From NCBI GenBank assembly GCA_030550275.1, contig JAUQPR010000002.1, positions 1 through 64,000 on the forward strand: a stretch of DNA of 64,000 bases. The letters are read 5' to 3'. Position numbers and translations under genes: made by a program. How positions within the stretch are numbered: the first letter of the stretch is position 1; each line of letters starts with the position of its first letter. The notes beneath the pieces are model-generated. The model searched no databases. It saw only the letters and a program-made list of their open reading frames with translations, and was not told the DNA's origin. The stretch is from Bacteroidota bacterium (GTDB taxonomy: Bacteria; Bacteroidota; Ignavibacteria; Kapaibacteriales; HRBIN21). Below are positions 1 through 7,791 of the stretch, piece by piece.

Positions 1-143
1 GTCGTTCCTATCCCAACGTCGCCGGAGGCGGTTACACGCATCCGCTCGGTGTTGTTCGTGCGAATGACCAGCGGCTGTGCATCCGTCGTCCCAAGGAAGT
101 TCACCGCCGGGTTCGTCCCACTGTTGCCTGTCAGGGCCCATGC
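1..143 (-). repeat. Repeat module, copy 2 (pairs with 1189-1330)
   Basis: This encodes the module ALTGNSGTNPAVNFLGTT followed by QPLVIRTNNTERMR and VGIGT. It is closely similar in DNA to 1189-1330, which encodes SLTGNSITGTEFLGTT and the same NTERMR stretch. The two copies flank the YadA-like middle block inside the same gene. Confidence 0.6.
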
Positions 144-1625
144 ACTCCCCGTCACCAGCGCCGCCGGACTGAGCCACGACAGGTTCCCACTGGCGTTCGT
201 CTGCAGAATGCCTACACCTACCGTGCTCGTCGGCGTCAAGTCCGCCGGCAGCGTGTAGGTGGTGTTTGCCGAAAGCGACGTCGGCGCCCGCAGCGCAACG
301 TAGTTTGCCCCGCTGCCGTGCGCCTGTGCCTCGTAGAAGCGAAGCTGGCTTGCCTGTGTGCGGTCCCGGCTGTACAGCCACAGGTCCACATCCACAAACA
401 CGGCGATGTTACTGTAAGTAGTCAAGTCTGTCACGAGCCCCGAGCTCTGCCCGCTGAAACCAAAGCTACTGTTGCCGATGCGGAGGTTGTAACCGCCAGG
501 AATGGCTGAATATGCTCCAGCAGCATTCCCAGCACCCCCACCAATGGCTGCATATACTCCATACGCACCATTGACATATCCTCCAACAACGGTGGCGCCA
601 GTAGCACCCGAAGCCGTACTATTTTGGTAGCCTCCACCGATGAAACTGTATTGTCCCCACGCTGCGTTTTCAGCTCCTCCAGCAACAGCAGCATACGCAT
701 TTTTGGCAAAATTGAAAGCACCGCCACCGATGAATGCATATGCAGCATCAGCAGGGTTGGTATTCTGGTTTCCAACAATATTGCGGTAGCCTCCTGCAAC
801 GGTTCCGTAGTTATCCGAAACTTCGTTATAAAACATATTCGCTCCGCCACCGCCGATAGTAGCACCGACAGCACCCCCAGTGACAAACCCCATCCCACCG
901 ATGATATTCGGAGTTGCTCCCACTGCGACCGGTTCAGCACGCCACGCAGGAACGTTGCGCACCCGAATTTCAAGGCGAGCACTATCGGTCGTACCCAAAA
1001 AGTTCAAGTGAGACGTTCCGCTATTACCAGTAAGTGACCAAGCATTTGCTTTGACTGCATCGCCGAGCGAACGCTTGGTAATCACCCCGTTGGCGTCAAT
1101 GACCAGTGCAGTATCTTGGGTGGATACCTGAACTCCTTGCAACCGTAATGGATTGCTTGCAGCCACCACGTGCAGAGCAGTCGTCGGCGTCGCCGTCCCA
1201 ATGCCCACGTTCCCCGTTGCCGTAATGCGCATCCGCTCGGTGTTGTTTGTGCGAATGACCAGCGGCTGGTTATTCGTTGTCCCCAGAAACTCCGTCCCTG
1301 TGATGCTGTTGCCCGTCAGGGACCAGAAGAGCCCACCGCCGGAGGAGCTGCTCAGGAGCGGAATCCATGCCGTGCCGTTCCAGTAGTAGAATCCCGGGGT
1401 GTTGTCCGTCTGGTAGATGAGCAAGCCCGTTGCCGGGGAGCTAATGGCGTTGCGCTCGGCTTGGGTCATGCGCGGAATGAGCAGCCCCTTGGAGGTGCTG
1501 TACAGCTCCAAGAGCGCCGTGGGGTGAGGTGTGTTCGTGCCAATGCCAACGTTCTGCTGCGCCCAGACGCTGCTCACCAGCAGCGCCGCAGCACCAACAG
1601 CGATGCGGAGTACTCTCTTCCCCAT
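1..1625 (-). CDS. Secreted YadA-head-like repeat protein (3' end outside window)
   Basis: This is an open frame of at least 541 codons running off the left edge. The start at 1625 gives a good signal peptide (MGKRVLRIAVGAAALLVSS, then VWAQ). An upstream in-frame ATG at 1649 would lie at the probable transcription start of the -7 box at 1657-1664, so 1625 is preferred. The mature part opens with NVGIGTNTPHPTALLELYS. It then alternates modules of the type SLTGNS..FLGTT..QPLVIRTNNTERMR with a middle block of glycine-rich AIGGGxxNxAxGxY repeats that resemble the beta-roll head of YadA-type adhesins. Similar proteins in Bacteroidota are annotated as tail-fibre or endosialidase-chaperone-like surface proteins. 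The C-terminus is missing, so secretion route and function are unknown. The middle block (about 400-1000) is visibly more AT-rich than the flanks. Confidence 0.75.
   Translation of the reverse strand, partial: MGKRVLRIAVGAAALLVSSVWAQQNVGIGTNTPHPTALLELYSTSKGLLIPRMTQAERNAISSPATGLLIYQTDNTPGFYYWNGTAWIPLLSSSSGGGLFWSLTGNSITGTEFLGTTNNQPLVIRTNNTERMRITATGNVGIGTATPTTALHVVAASNPLRLQGVQVSTQDTALVIDANGVITKRSLGDAVKANAWSLTGNSGTSHLNFLGTTDSARLEIRVRNVPAWRAEPVAVGATPNIIGGMGFVTGGAVGATIGGGGANMFYNEVSDNYGTVAGGYRNIVGNQNTNPADAAYAFIGGGAFNFAKNAYAAVAGGAENAAWGQYSFIGGGYQNSTASGATGATVVGGYVNGAYGVYAAIGGGAGNAAGAYSAIPGGYNLRIGNSSFGFSGQSSGLVTDLTTYSNIAVFVDVDLWLYSRDRTQASQLRFYEAQAHGSGANYVALRAPTSLSANTTYTLPADLTPTSTVGVGILQTNASGNLSWLSPAALVTGSAWALTGNSGTNPAVNFLGTTDAQPLVIRTNNTERMRVTASGDVGIGT
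1189..1330 (-). repeat. Repeat module, copy 1 (pairs with 1-143)
   Basis: Direct repeat partner of 1-143 within the YadA-like gene. Both share the stretch coding for QPLVIRTNNTERMR and VGIGT. Such module pairs are common in long surface proteins and can recombine. Confidence 0.6.
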
Positions 1626-1656
1626 TCGCCCACCGCCACTGTGGGACATTCGGGCG

Positions 1657-1664
1657 CAAAATTA
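1657..1664 (-). promoter_or_regulatory. -7 box TAATTTTG for the YadA-like gene
   Basis: The minus strand reads TAATTTTG, a match to the Bacteroidota -7 consensus TAnnTTTG. It places transcription start near 1650, about 25 nt before the chosen ATG at 1625. No clear -33 TTG was found. Confidence 0.5.
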
Positions 1665-1696
1665 CTACCACCGGCTGCGGGCTCCAATCCGTAAAA

Positions 1697-2512
1697 CTAC
1701 GGATGGGGCAACCGGGGGGAATTATCGGCAGTAGAGGGCACTTCTGGAATCGCTCTCCTCTGGAGCCCGTACCACGGCTGCGTGTACGGAGCGTACTTGC
1801 GCAAGGCATGCAGGAGAGCGCGCAGATCCTTGGGCAGCGGCGCCTGGAACTCCACCCATTCCCCTGTCCGTGGATGCTCAAAGGCAAGTGCCAGTGCATG
1901 GAGCGGTACCCGTCCCATGAGCGGGGGTTCGGGCTCATCCGGTGCGCGCTTGTAGCGCGGCTTGATGCTGGAGAGGAAGAAGCCCTCCACCGCGCCGTAC
2001 TCGGGGTCCACCAGCAGTGGATGCCCGATGGCAGCGCAGTGGACCCGGATCTGGTGCAACCGCCCCGTGCTGGTCTGGCACTCCACGTACGTGGCAACGG
2101 CAAAGCGCTCCAGTACCCGCACGCTCGTGAGCGCTTCCTTCCCACGCGCCGAGGGGATCATGCGTCCGGGACGGCGCGGATCGGGCAACAAGGGGAAGTC
2201 TATCTGCAGCTCCTCCTGCTCCAGCACTCCGGCAAGCACGGCATGGTAGCGTTTACGGACCCGCCGGTACTCAAACTGTAGGCACAACGCCCGATGCGCC
2301 TCCGCTGTCTTTGCTACGACCATCACACCGCTGGTGTCGCGGTCGAGCCGGTGGACGATGTAGACCCGTCCACGCCGCTCCATCAGCCACTGCCGCACGT
2401 TGAGCTGTTCGCTGCGGAAGCGGTCGGGAATGCTCAACACCCCTGGCGGCTTGTTCACCACCACCAGGTCCTCGTCCTCATACAGTAGCTCGATGCGGGC
2501 TTTCTTGCCCAT
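1697..2512 (-). CDS. RluA-family pseudouridine synthase
   Basis: A 271-residue enzyme expected to isomerise uridines to pseudouridine in rRNA or tRNA. The catalytic signature HRLDRDTSG, with the nucleophilic Asp, is present near residue 72. Other family blocks include VVNKPPGVLSIP near the N-terminus, GRLHQIRVHCAAIGHPLLVD, and PLHALALAF ahead of the C-terminus. There is no S4 domain, so it is a compact member and the exact subfamily (RluA, RluC or RluD) cannot be fixed. The start is ATG 2512 (MGKKARIELL), which overlaps the end of folD by 35 nt and implies one transcript. It is the last gene of the long minus-strand run. Confidence 0.9.
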   Translation of the reverse strand: MGKKARIELLYEDEDLVVVNKPPGVLSIPDRFRSEQLNVRQWLMERRGRVYIVHRLDRDTSGVMVVAKTAEAHRALCLQFEYRRVRKRYHAVLAGVLEQEELQIDFPLLPDPRRPGRMIPSARGKEALTSVRVLERFAVATYVECQTSTGRLHQIRVHCAAIGHPLLVDPEYGAVEGFFLSSIKPRYKRAPDEPEPPLMGRVPLHALALAFEHPRTGEWVEFQAPLPKDLRALLHALRKYAPYTQPWYGLQRRAIPEVPSTADNSPRLPHP

Positions 2513-3389
2513 AGCCGTACTCGCCAGTGGCTGCCCGATAGGTGTTCCACAGCAGCATCGCAATCGTCATCGGTCCCACGCCTCCCGGTACCGGAGTGAT
2601 TGCGGAGACCTTGGGGAGAACCTCCGCAAAGCGTACATCTCCTACCAGGCGCTCCGCGCCCGTTTGGGGGTCTACCAGACGATTGATGCCCACATCAATG
2701 ACGACGGCGCCCTCTTTGACGTGCTCCGCCCCGATCGCCTCGGGCACCCCCATTGCCACGATGAGCACATCGGCTTGCCGCGTGAAGGCGGCAAGGTCGC
2801 GGGCTCCGGTATGGCAGATCGTCACCACTGCGTTGGCGTCCGGGGTCTTCTGGTAGAGCAGATTCGCCACCGGTTTGCCCACGATGTTGCTGCGCCCGAC
2901 CACCACGACGTGCTTGCCCGAGAGCGAGCCCACGTAGCGGCGCAGCAGCTCCAGAATCCCCGCCGGCGTGCACGGCACAAATCCCGGCAAGCCCAGCACC
3001 AGGCGCCCCATGTTCTCCGGATGAAAGCCGTCCACGTCCTTGCGCGGGTCAATAGCGCAGAGCACTACCCGCTCGTCGATGTGGCGCGGGAGCGGCAACT
3101 GCACCAGAATCCCGTGGATTGCCGGGTCGGTGTTCCAGCGGGTGATGTAGTCGAGCACCTGCTGCTGCGTTGCTTCCGCCGGCAGATGCTCGATGACCGA
3201 ATGGAAGCCGACCTCCTGGCATGCCCGCGCCTTGGAGCGTACGTACACCAGGGAGGCGGGATGATCGCCCACCAGCAGCAGCGCCAGCCCTGGGCGAATG
3301 CCCCGCTGCTCCCAGAGCTGCTGTGTTGCCTGGCGCAGTTGCGCGCGAAGCTCGGCTGCAACGGCTTTCCCGTCAATGAGGACTGCCAT
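2478..3389 (-). CDS. folD: Bifunctional methylenetetrahydrofolate dehydrogenase/cyclohydrolase
   Basis: A 303-residue FolD, which interconverts 5,10-methylene- and 10-formyl-tetrahydrofolate using NADP in the cytoplasm. The catalytic lysine lies in LVYVRSKARACQEVG. The family blocks VQLPLPRHID, KDVDGFHPENMGRL, PCTPAGILELL and the nucleotide-binding GRSNIVGKPVANLL are all present. ATG 3389 gives the normal N-terminus MAVLIDGKAVAAELR; longer in-frame extensions are not FolD-like. It lies 14 nt downstream of folP, so two folate genes sit together, and its 3' end overlaps the pseudouridine synthase gene. Confidence 0.95.
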   Translation of the reverse strand: MAVLIDGKAVAAELRAQLRQATQQLWEQRGIRPGLALLLVGDHPASLVYVRSKARACQEVGFHSVIEHLPAEATQQQVLDYITRWNTDPAIHGILVQLPLPRHIDERVVLCAIDPRKDVDGFHPENMGRLVLGLPGFVPCTPAGILELLRRYVGSLSGKHVVVVGRSNIVGKPVANLLYQKTPDANAVVTICHTGARDLAAFTRQADVLIVAMGVPEAIGAEHVKEGAVVIDVGINRLVDPQTGAERLVGDVRFAEVLPKVSAITPVPGGVGPMTIAMLLWNTYRAATGEYGYGQESPHRATV

Positions 3390-3403
3390 ATCGGCGCTAT
3401 GCG

Positions 3404-4240
3404 TTAGACCAACACGTCCGCGTGGAGCTTCTGCCACAGCGTGCGGAGCTGTGCCAGCAGCCGCACATTGTGTACGCGCAGGATCTGTGCACCCGAATCC
3501 AGCAACAGTGCATGGAGCAGGGCGGTGGCGCAATCCCGCTCGCGCGGCTCCGGAATGCCCAGCGTTGCCCCCAGGAAGCTCTTGCGCGAAATGCCCAGCA
3601 GCAGCGGGACCCCGAGCTGCAGAAACTCTCGATGGCGGCGCAGGAGCTGCCAGTTGTGTTCAACCGTCTTCCCAAAGCCGATGCCCACATCGGCGATAAT
3701 CTGCCGTACCCCCAGCGCACGGGCAAAGCCGATGCGCTCGCGCAGGAACTCCATCACCTCCGCTACGACGTCGCTGTACGTGGGGTTGAGCTGCATCGTC
3801 TGCGGCGTGCCCTGCATGTGCATGAGCACCAGCGGCACATCGCGTTCGGCAGCCAGCTCGCCGATGCGCGGGTCGAAGCGCAGCGCACTGATATCGTTGA
3901 GCATTGTGGCGCCGGCATCGAGCGCGGCGCGGGCAACCTCGTACTTGGTCGTATCCACGGAGATGGGCACATCCGCTCGGTGCCGCCGAATGCCCTCGAT
4001 GACAGGGAGAACACGGCGCAGCTCCTCCTCAACGGGCACGGGCTGAGCACCCGGGCGCGTGCTCTCGCCGCCGATATCGAGCAGGTCGGCGCCCTCCTCC
4101 ACCAGCTCCAGGGCATGCTCGACCGCCCGCACCGGATCGGCATAGAGCCCGCCGTCGGAGAAGGAATCCGGCGTGACGTTGACGATGCCCATAATCTGCG
4201 GAAAGCCTGCCATTGCACGGCTCGGGGCTGGAGCACTCAC
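3404..4240 (-). CDS. folP: Dihydropteroate synthase
   Basis: A 278-residue enzyme that condenses p-aminobenzoate with 6-hydroxymethyl-dihydropterin diphosphate in folate synthesis. All standard motifs are visible: GIVNVTPDSFSDGG, DIGGESTRPGA, NDISALRFD, DVGIGFGKT, LLGISRKSFLG and the late RVHNV. The GTG start at 4240 overlaps the upstream stop as GTGA, which suggests translational coupling. An internal ATG at 4213 (MAGFPQIMG) is an alternative start. It is followed directly by folD. Confidence 0.95.
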   Translation of the reverse strand: MSAPAPSRAMAGFPQIMGIVNVTPDSFSDGGLYADPVRAVEHALELVEEGADLLDIGGESTRPGAQPVPVEEELRRVLPVIEGIRRHRADVPISVDTTKYEVARAALDAGATMLNDISALRFDPRIGELAAERDVPLVLMHMQGTPQTMQLNPTYSDVVAEVMEFLRERIGFARALGVRQIIADVGIGFGKTVEHNWQLLRRHREFLQLGVPLLLGISRKSFLGATLGIPEPRERDCATALLHALLLDSGAQILRVHNVRLLAQLRTLWQKLHADVLV

Positions 4241-4458
4241 TGCTGCGCTTCACGCTGGAGCTGCTCAATCCACTGCCGGATGTACTCGCGCATGCGCTCT
4301 TCGACCTCCTCGTGGCTTGTGCCTTTGACCATGTAGGCAAGCTGGGGGCAGTAGGCGGCGTAATCGTTTTCGCCCCGGCGCCGGATGAGGATCTCATAGT
4401 CGAGCGGATTGGTGCTCCGGAGCCGCTCCATCGCCTTCGACCGAGGTTGCTGGAACAT
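4237..4458 (-). CDS. HicB-like small protein
   Basis: A 73-residue protein (64 if the internal ATG at 4431 is used). The pattern DYEILIRRRGENDYAAYCPQ, a G-T-S-HEEVEER turn and a terminal helix match the RNase-H-like fold of HicB/UPF0150 proteins. HicB antitoxins usually also carry a DNA-binding domain and sit next to a hicA toxin; neither is visible. It overlaps the 3' end of surE by up to 65 nt and folP by 4 nt, so it is embedded in a housekeeping operon. A solitary regulatory or binding role is more likely than a toxin-antitoxin pair, but its function is unknown. Confidence 0.7.
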   Translation of the reverse strand: MFQQPRSKAMERLRSTNPLDYEILIRRRGENDYAAYCPQLAYMVKGTSHEEVEERMREYIRQWIEQLQREAQQ

Positions 4459-5227
4459 CCCGTTGCATGGGCTCGAGGATGCCTTTGAGCCGCTGCGCCG
4501 TTGCCGTATCGGTCAGCTCAAAGCGAATTGGGGTGATCGAGATGTAGCCCTGCACGAGCGCGACGTCATCGGCATCGGGGTCGCTGTCGCAGAGCTCGTA
4601 CTCGCCGGCCAGCCAGAAGTACTCGCGTCCCCAGGGGTCCTGGCGCCGTTCGTACCAATCGCGCCACAGCGAACGCCCCTGGTGCGTGACGCGCACTCCG
4701 CGGATGTGCTCTGCCGGGATCGCCGGCACGTTGACGTTGAGCAGCGTGCGCTCGGGGAGCTGGAGCTGTGGCAGTAGCTCCACCAGGCGCACGGCAATGG
4801 CGGCAGCAGCACGGAAATCCGCTTCCATGGCGTAGGTATCCAGCGAAATCGCAATCGCTGGAATCCCCAGCAATGCCGCCTCCGTTGCCGCCGACACCGT
4901 GCCGGAGTAGAGGATGTTCACCGCCGTGTTGCGCCCGTGGTTGATGCCGGAGAGCACCACATCTGGGCGCCACGGTAACAGCACCGAGACCGCCAGCTTC
5001 ACGCAGTCCGCCGGAGTGCCATTGACCGCATAGCACAGCTCGGTCCCCTCCCACGGCATTGCAAAGGCGCGCAGGGGCTCGCTCACGGTCAGGGCGTGCC
5101 CGACAGCGCTCTGCTGCCGGTCGGGTGCTACAACGGCAACGCGCCCCACCCGCGTGAGCGCTTCGACCAAGGCTGCCAGCCCCGGAGCGCCGATCCCATC
5201 GTCGTTGGTCACCAGAATGCGCGTCAT
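4394..5227 (-). CDS. surE: 5'/3'-nucleotidase SurE
   Basis: A 277-residue nucleoside monophosphatase. The metal-binding N-terminus ILVTNDDGIGAPGL carries the DD pair. APDRQQSAVGHALT, the NGTPADCVKLAV block and VLSGINHGRNTAVNILYSGT are typical. The start is fixed by an ATGA overlap with the rseP stop (5224-5227); the longer in-frame extension is an antisense-type shadow of rseP. The C-terminal tail after TPIRFELTDT is a little longer than in E. coli SurE and overlaps the HicB-like gene. Confidence 0.95.
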   Translation of the reverse strand: MTRILVTNDDGIGAPGLAALVEALTRVGRVAVVAPDRQQSAVGHALTVSEPLRAFAMPWEGTELCYAVNGTPADCVKLAVSVLLPWRPDVVLSGINHGRNTAVNILYSGTVSAATEAALLGIPAIAISLDTYAMEADFRAAAAIAVRLVELLPQLQLPERTLLNVNVPAIPAEHIRGVRVTHQGRSLWRDWYERRQDPWGREYFWLAGEYELCDSDPDADDVALVQGYISITPIRFELTDTATAQRLKGILEPMQRDVPATSVEGDGAAPEHQSARL

Positions 5228-6585
5228 CGCCGCAAATCGTTGAGCAGCACCAACACCATCAGCGCCACCAGCAGCACCACTCCCACCTGCTGGAGCGCAA
5301 GTTTGAAGCGCACGGGAAGCTCCCGGCGCAGGAGCCCCTCCAGGAGCACCACGACCAGGTGCCCGCCATCGAGCGCCGGCAGCGGCAGCAGGTTGATCAC
5401 CGCCAGTGTCACCGAGAGCAGCGCCAGGAAGGTCAAAAAGTTCACCATCCCCAGCTCCGCCTGCTGGCTGGCCAGCTCGGCAATGCGGATGGGACCCCCC
5501 ACCGACTCCCGCAGCGAGAGCTCCCCACGCACGATGTGCACGACCGCGTTGACAAATCCGGCAGCAGCAGCCAAGCTCTGCCGTACCCCCAATCCCAACG
5601 CCTCCGCCACACTGTAGGTGATCCGGCGCTGCGGACCGGCGTAGACCGTGGCAATCTGCACACCGATCTTGCCATCGGCATCGGGGCGAACGACGGCAGC
5701 GAGCGTATCTGCGCCGCGCTTCCATTCCAACCGGAGCTCCTCTCCGGCATGGGATTGCACGCAGCGGATGAGCTGCTCCACGGCAACGAGCTCCTCTCCG
5801 CTGCAGCGCAGCAGGGTATCTTGCGCCTGGAGTCCGGCACGCCCGGCAGGGCGGAGCGTCTCCACCGCCAGGACCACCACGCGTGTGCCCTCCGGCAGCA
5901 AGCCCAGAGAGCTGCGCTCCGAGAGGTGCTTCAGAATGTCAGCCGTAGGAATCTCCAGCGTGTGAGGCTGCCCATCGGCGCGCACCAGCTCCACTCGGCG
6001 CACCGTTGCAACCCCGCCCAAGGTGAGCCGCTCCAGCAGCTCGCCCCAGCTCATGACGGCTTTGCCATCCACAGCTCGGATGTGGTCGCCGCTGCGGAAT
6101 CCCCACTGCCATGCCGGAGAATCCGGCAGCACGTACCCAACGCGCGTGGTTGCCGGCTCGCTCTGCCCTTGGACGAGCGCAATTCCGGCAAAGAGCAGCA
6201 CTGCCGTCAGGAAATTCATCCCCACGCCGGCGCTCAGAATCAGGGCTTTCTGCCAGGTCCGCTTGGCGCGGAACTCCCACGGCTGCGGAGGAGCTGTGCT
6301 CTCGGCGGCATCGAAGTTCTCATCCACAATGCCGGCAATGTGCACGTATCCTCCGATGGGCAGGAGCGAGAGGCGGTAATCCGTTCCCCCGCGCGCGAGC
6401 AGCTCCTCGGGCAATCGTCCAAACCACCACCCGTGCCCGCTCACGTAGCCCAGCAGGCGCGGTCCCATCCCGATGGAGAACACCCGCACGCGCACCCCCA
6501 CGGCACGAGCTGCCCAGAAGTGCCCCAGCTCGTGCACTGTCACGACGATGCTCACCACCAGCAGAAAATACAGCAGCTCTTGCAC
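5224..6585 (-). CDS. rseP: RIP zinc metalloprotease (RseP/site-2 protease family)
   Basis: A 453-residue inner-membrane protease that cleaves transmembrane anti-sigma factors or signal-peptide remnants. The zinc site HELGH is in the first transmembrane helix (VVTVHELGHFWAARAVGV). The third ligand region NLLPLPALDGGHLV is near the C-terminus, followed by a last hydrophobic helix (VVLLVALMVLVLL). Two PDZ-like segments lie between, roughly residues 130-310. It sits between dxr and surE with short spacing. The dxr-rseP neighbourhood is common in bacteria. Confidence 0.95.
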   Translation of the reverse strand: MQELLYFLLVVSIVVTVHELGHFWAARAVGVRVRVFSIGMGPRLLGYVSGHGWWFGRLPEELLARGGTDYRLSLLPIGGYVHIAGIVDENFDAAESTAPPQPWEFRAKRTWQKALILSAGVGMNFLTAVLLFAGIALVQGQSEPATTRVGYVLPDSPAWQWGFRSGDHIRAVDGKAVMSWGELLERLTLGGVATVRRVELVRADGQPHTLEIPTADILKHLSERSSLGLLPEGTRVVVLAVETLRPAGRAGLQAQDTLLRCSGEELVAVEQLIRCVQSHAGEELRLEWKRGADTLAAVVRPDADGKIGVQIATVYAGPQRRITYSVAEALGLGVRQSLAAAAGFVNAVVHIVRGELSLRESVGGPIRIAELASQQAELGMVNFLTFLALLSVTLAVINLLPLPALDGGHLVVVLLEGLLRRELPVRFKLALQQVGVVLLVALMVLVLLNDLRR

Positions 6586-6611
6586 GGCTTCCTCACCTTG
6601 CTACAGGCACA

Positions 6612-7787
6612 TCACCCAGGGCTGAGTATGCCGCTCCGGCGGCGCTGAATCTCAAGTCGGGCAAGGCTACGCGCGTGGGCATCCGCGGCGAGCACCGTCT
6701 CCAGGTCCGGCTCGGCGCTCACCGGCATGCGCTCCAGCACGGCTTCCACGACCGCGGGGATATCCACAAAGCGCAGGTGCCCGCTCAGGAACGCCTCCAC
6801 CGCTGCTTCGTTGGCGGCGTTGAGCACTGCCGGATGCGTCCCTCCGGCGCGGAGCGCCTCCAACGCCAAGCGCAGGCAGGGGAAGCGCTCCAGGTCTGGC
6901 GATTCGAACTCCAGCTTCCCAATTGCGCTCAGCTCCAGCCTTGGCAGCGCAAGTGGCTCCCGGTCCGGATAGGACAGCGCGTACGCAATCGGCAGCCGCA
7001 TATCGGGCACGGCAAGCTGTGCCTTGACCGAACCATCGCAGAACTCCACCAGCGCATGCACAATGCTCTGCGGATGGATGAGCACCTGGATCCGCTCCGG
7101 CGGCAGTCCAAAGAGCCAATGCGCTTCGATGACCTCCAAGCCCTTGTTCATCAGCGTTGCCGAGTCCACCGTGATCTTGGCTCCCATGCGCCAGTTGGGA
7201 TGCTGCAGGGCTTGCTCGACGGTGATCTCGGCGAAGCGCTCCTTTGGCAGCGTGCGGAAGGGACCGCCGGAAGCCGTCAAGATGAGCCGTTCGACCGCAT
7301 CGCGCCGTTCGCCGATGAGGCATTGCAGCGCGGCGCTGTGTTCGCTGTCGATGGGCAGGATGGGAACCCCCGCGCGGCGAGCTGCCTCGGTCACAATCGC
7401 TCCGGCGCTGACGAGCACCTCCTTGTTGGCAAGGGCGATGGGGATCCCCGCCTGCAGCGCTGCCAGAGTTGGCAGAATCCCCTGTGCTCCCACCAGTGCT
7501 ACGACCACCAGGTCATTCTCCGGGTCGGCTGCTGCCTCCTGCAGCCCCTCGATGCCGCAGAGGATGCGCCCGCGGAAGGCGCTGAGCTGCCGGAACCTCT
7601 GGCATGCTTGTGCATCGCCGATGACCACCCCGACGGGCTGGAAGCGCTCCACCTGCTGCGCCAGCAGCTCGATGTTGGTGTTCGTTGCCAGGTAGCGGAT
7701 GCTCACCCGCTGGCGCCAGTGTTGGAGCACCTGCAGAGTCTGCTGCCCGATGGAGCCGGTCGAGCCCAGAATCGTAATCCGGCGCAT
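6612..7787 (-). CDS. dxr: 1-deoxy-D-xylulose 5-phosphate reductoisomerase
   Basis: A 391-residue enzyme of the MEP isoprenoid pathway that makes 2-C-methyl-D-erythritol 4-phosphate using NADPH. The N-terminal NADPH motif is ITILGSTGSIGQQTLQ. Metal and substrate residues are in PIDSEHSAALQCL, and the flexible loop region follows LTASGGPFR. NWRMGAKITVDSATLMNKG and HPQSIVHALVEF are family hallmarks. Length and start are normal. It begins 4 nt after the rng stop, so it is cotranscribed. Confidence 0.96.
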   Translation of the reverse strand: MRRITILGSTGSIGQQTLQVLQHWRQRVSIRYLATNTNIELLAQQVERFQPVGVVIGDAQACQRFRQLSAFRGRILCGIEGLQEAAADPENDLVVVALVGAQGILPTLAALQAGIPIALANKEVLVSAGAIVTEAARRAGVPILPIDSEHSAALQCLIGERRDAVERLILTASGGPFRTLPKERFAEITVEQALQHPNWRMGAKITVDSATLMNKGLEVIEAHWLFGLPPERIQVLIHPQSIVHALVEFCDGSVKAQLAVPDMRLPIAYALSYPDREPLALPRLELSAIGKLEFESPDLERFPCLRLALEALRAGGTHPAVLNAANEAAVEAFLSGHLRFVDIPAVVEAVLERMPVSAEPDLETVLAADAHARSLARLEIQRRRSGILSPG

Positions 7788-7791
7788 GGGC

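Noticed and set aside
4237-4458. HicAB toxin-antitoxin system
   Set aside because: No hicA-like frame is found on either side. Both neighbours are housekeeping genes.
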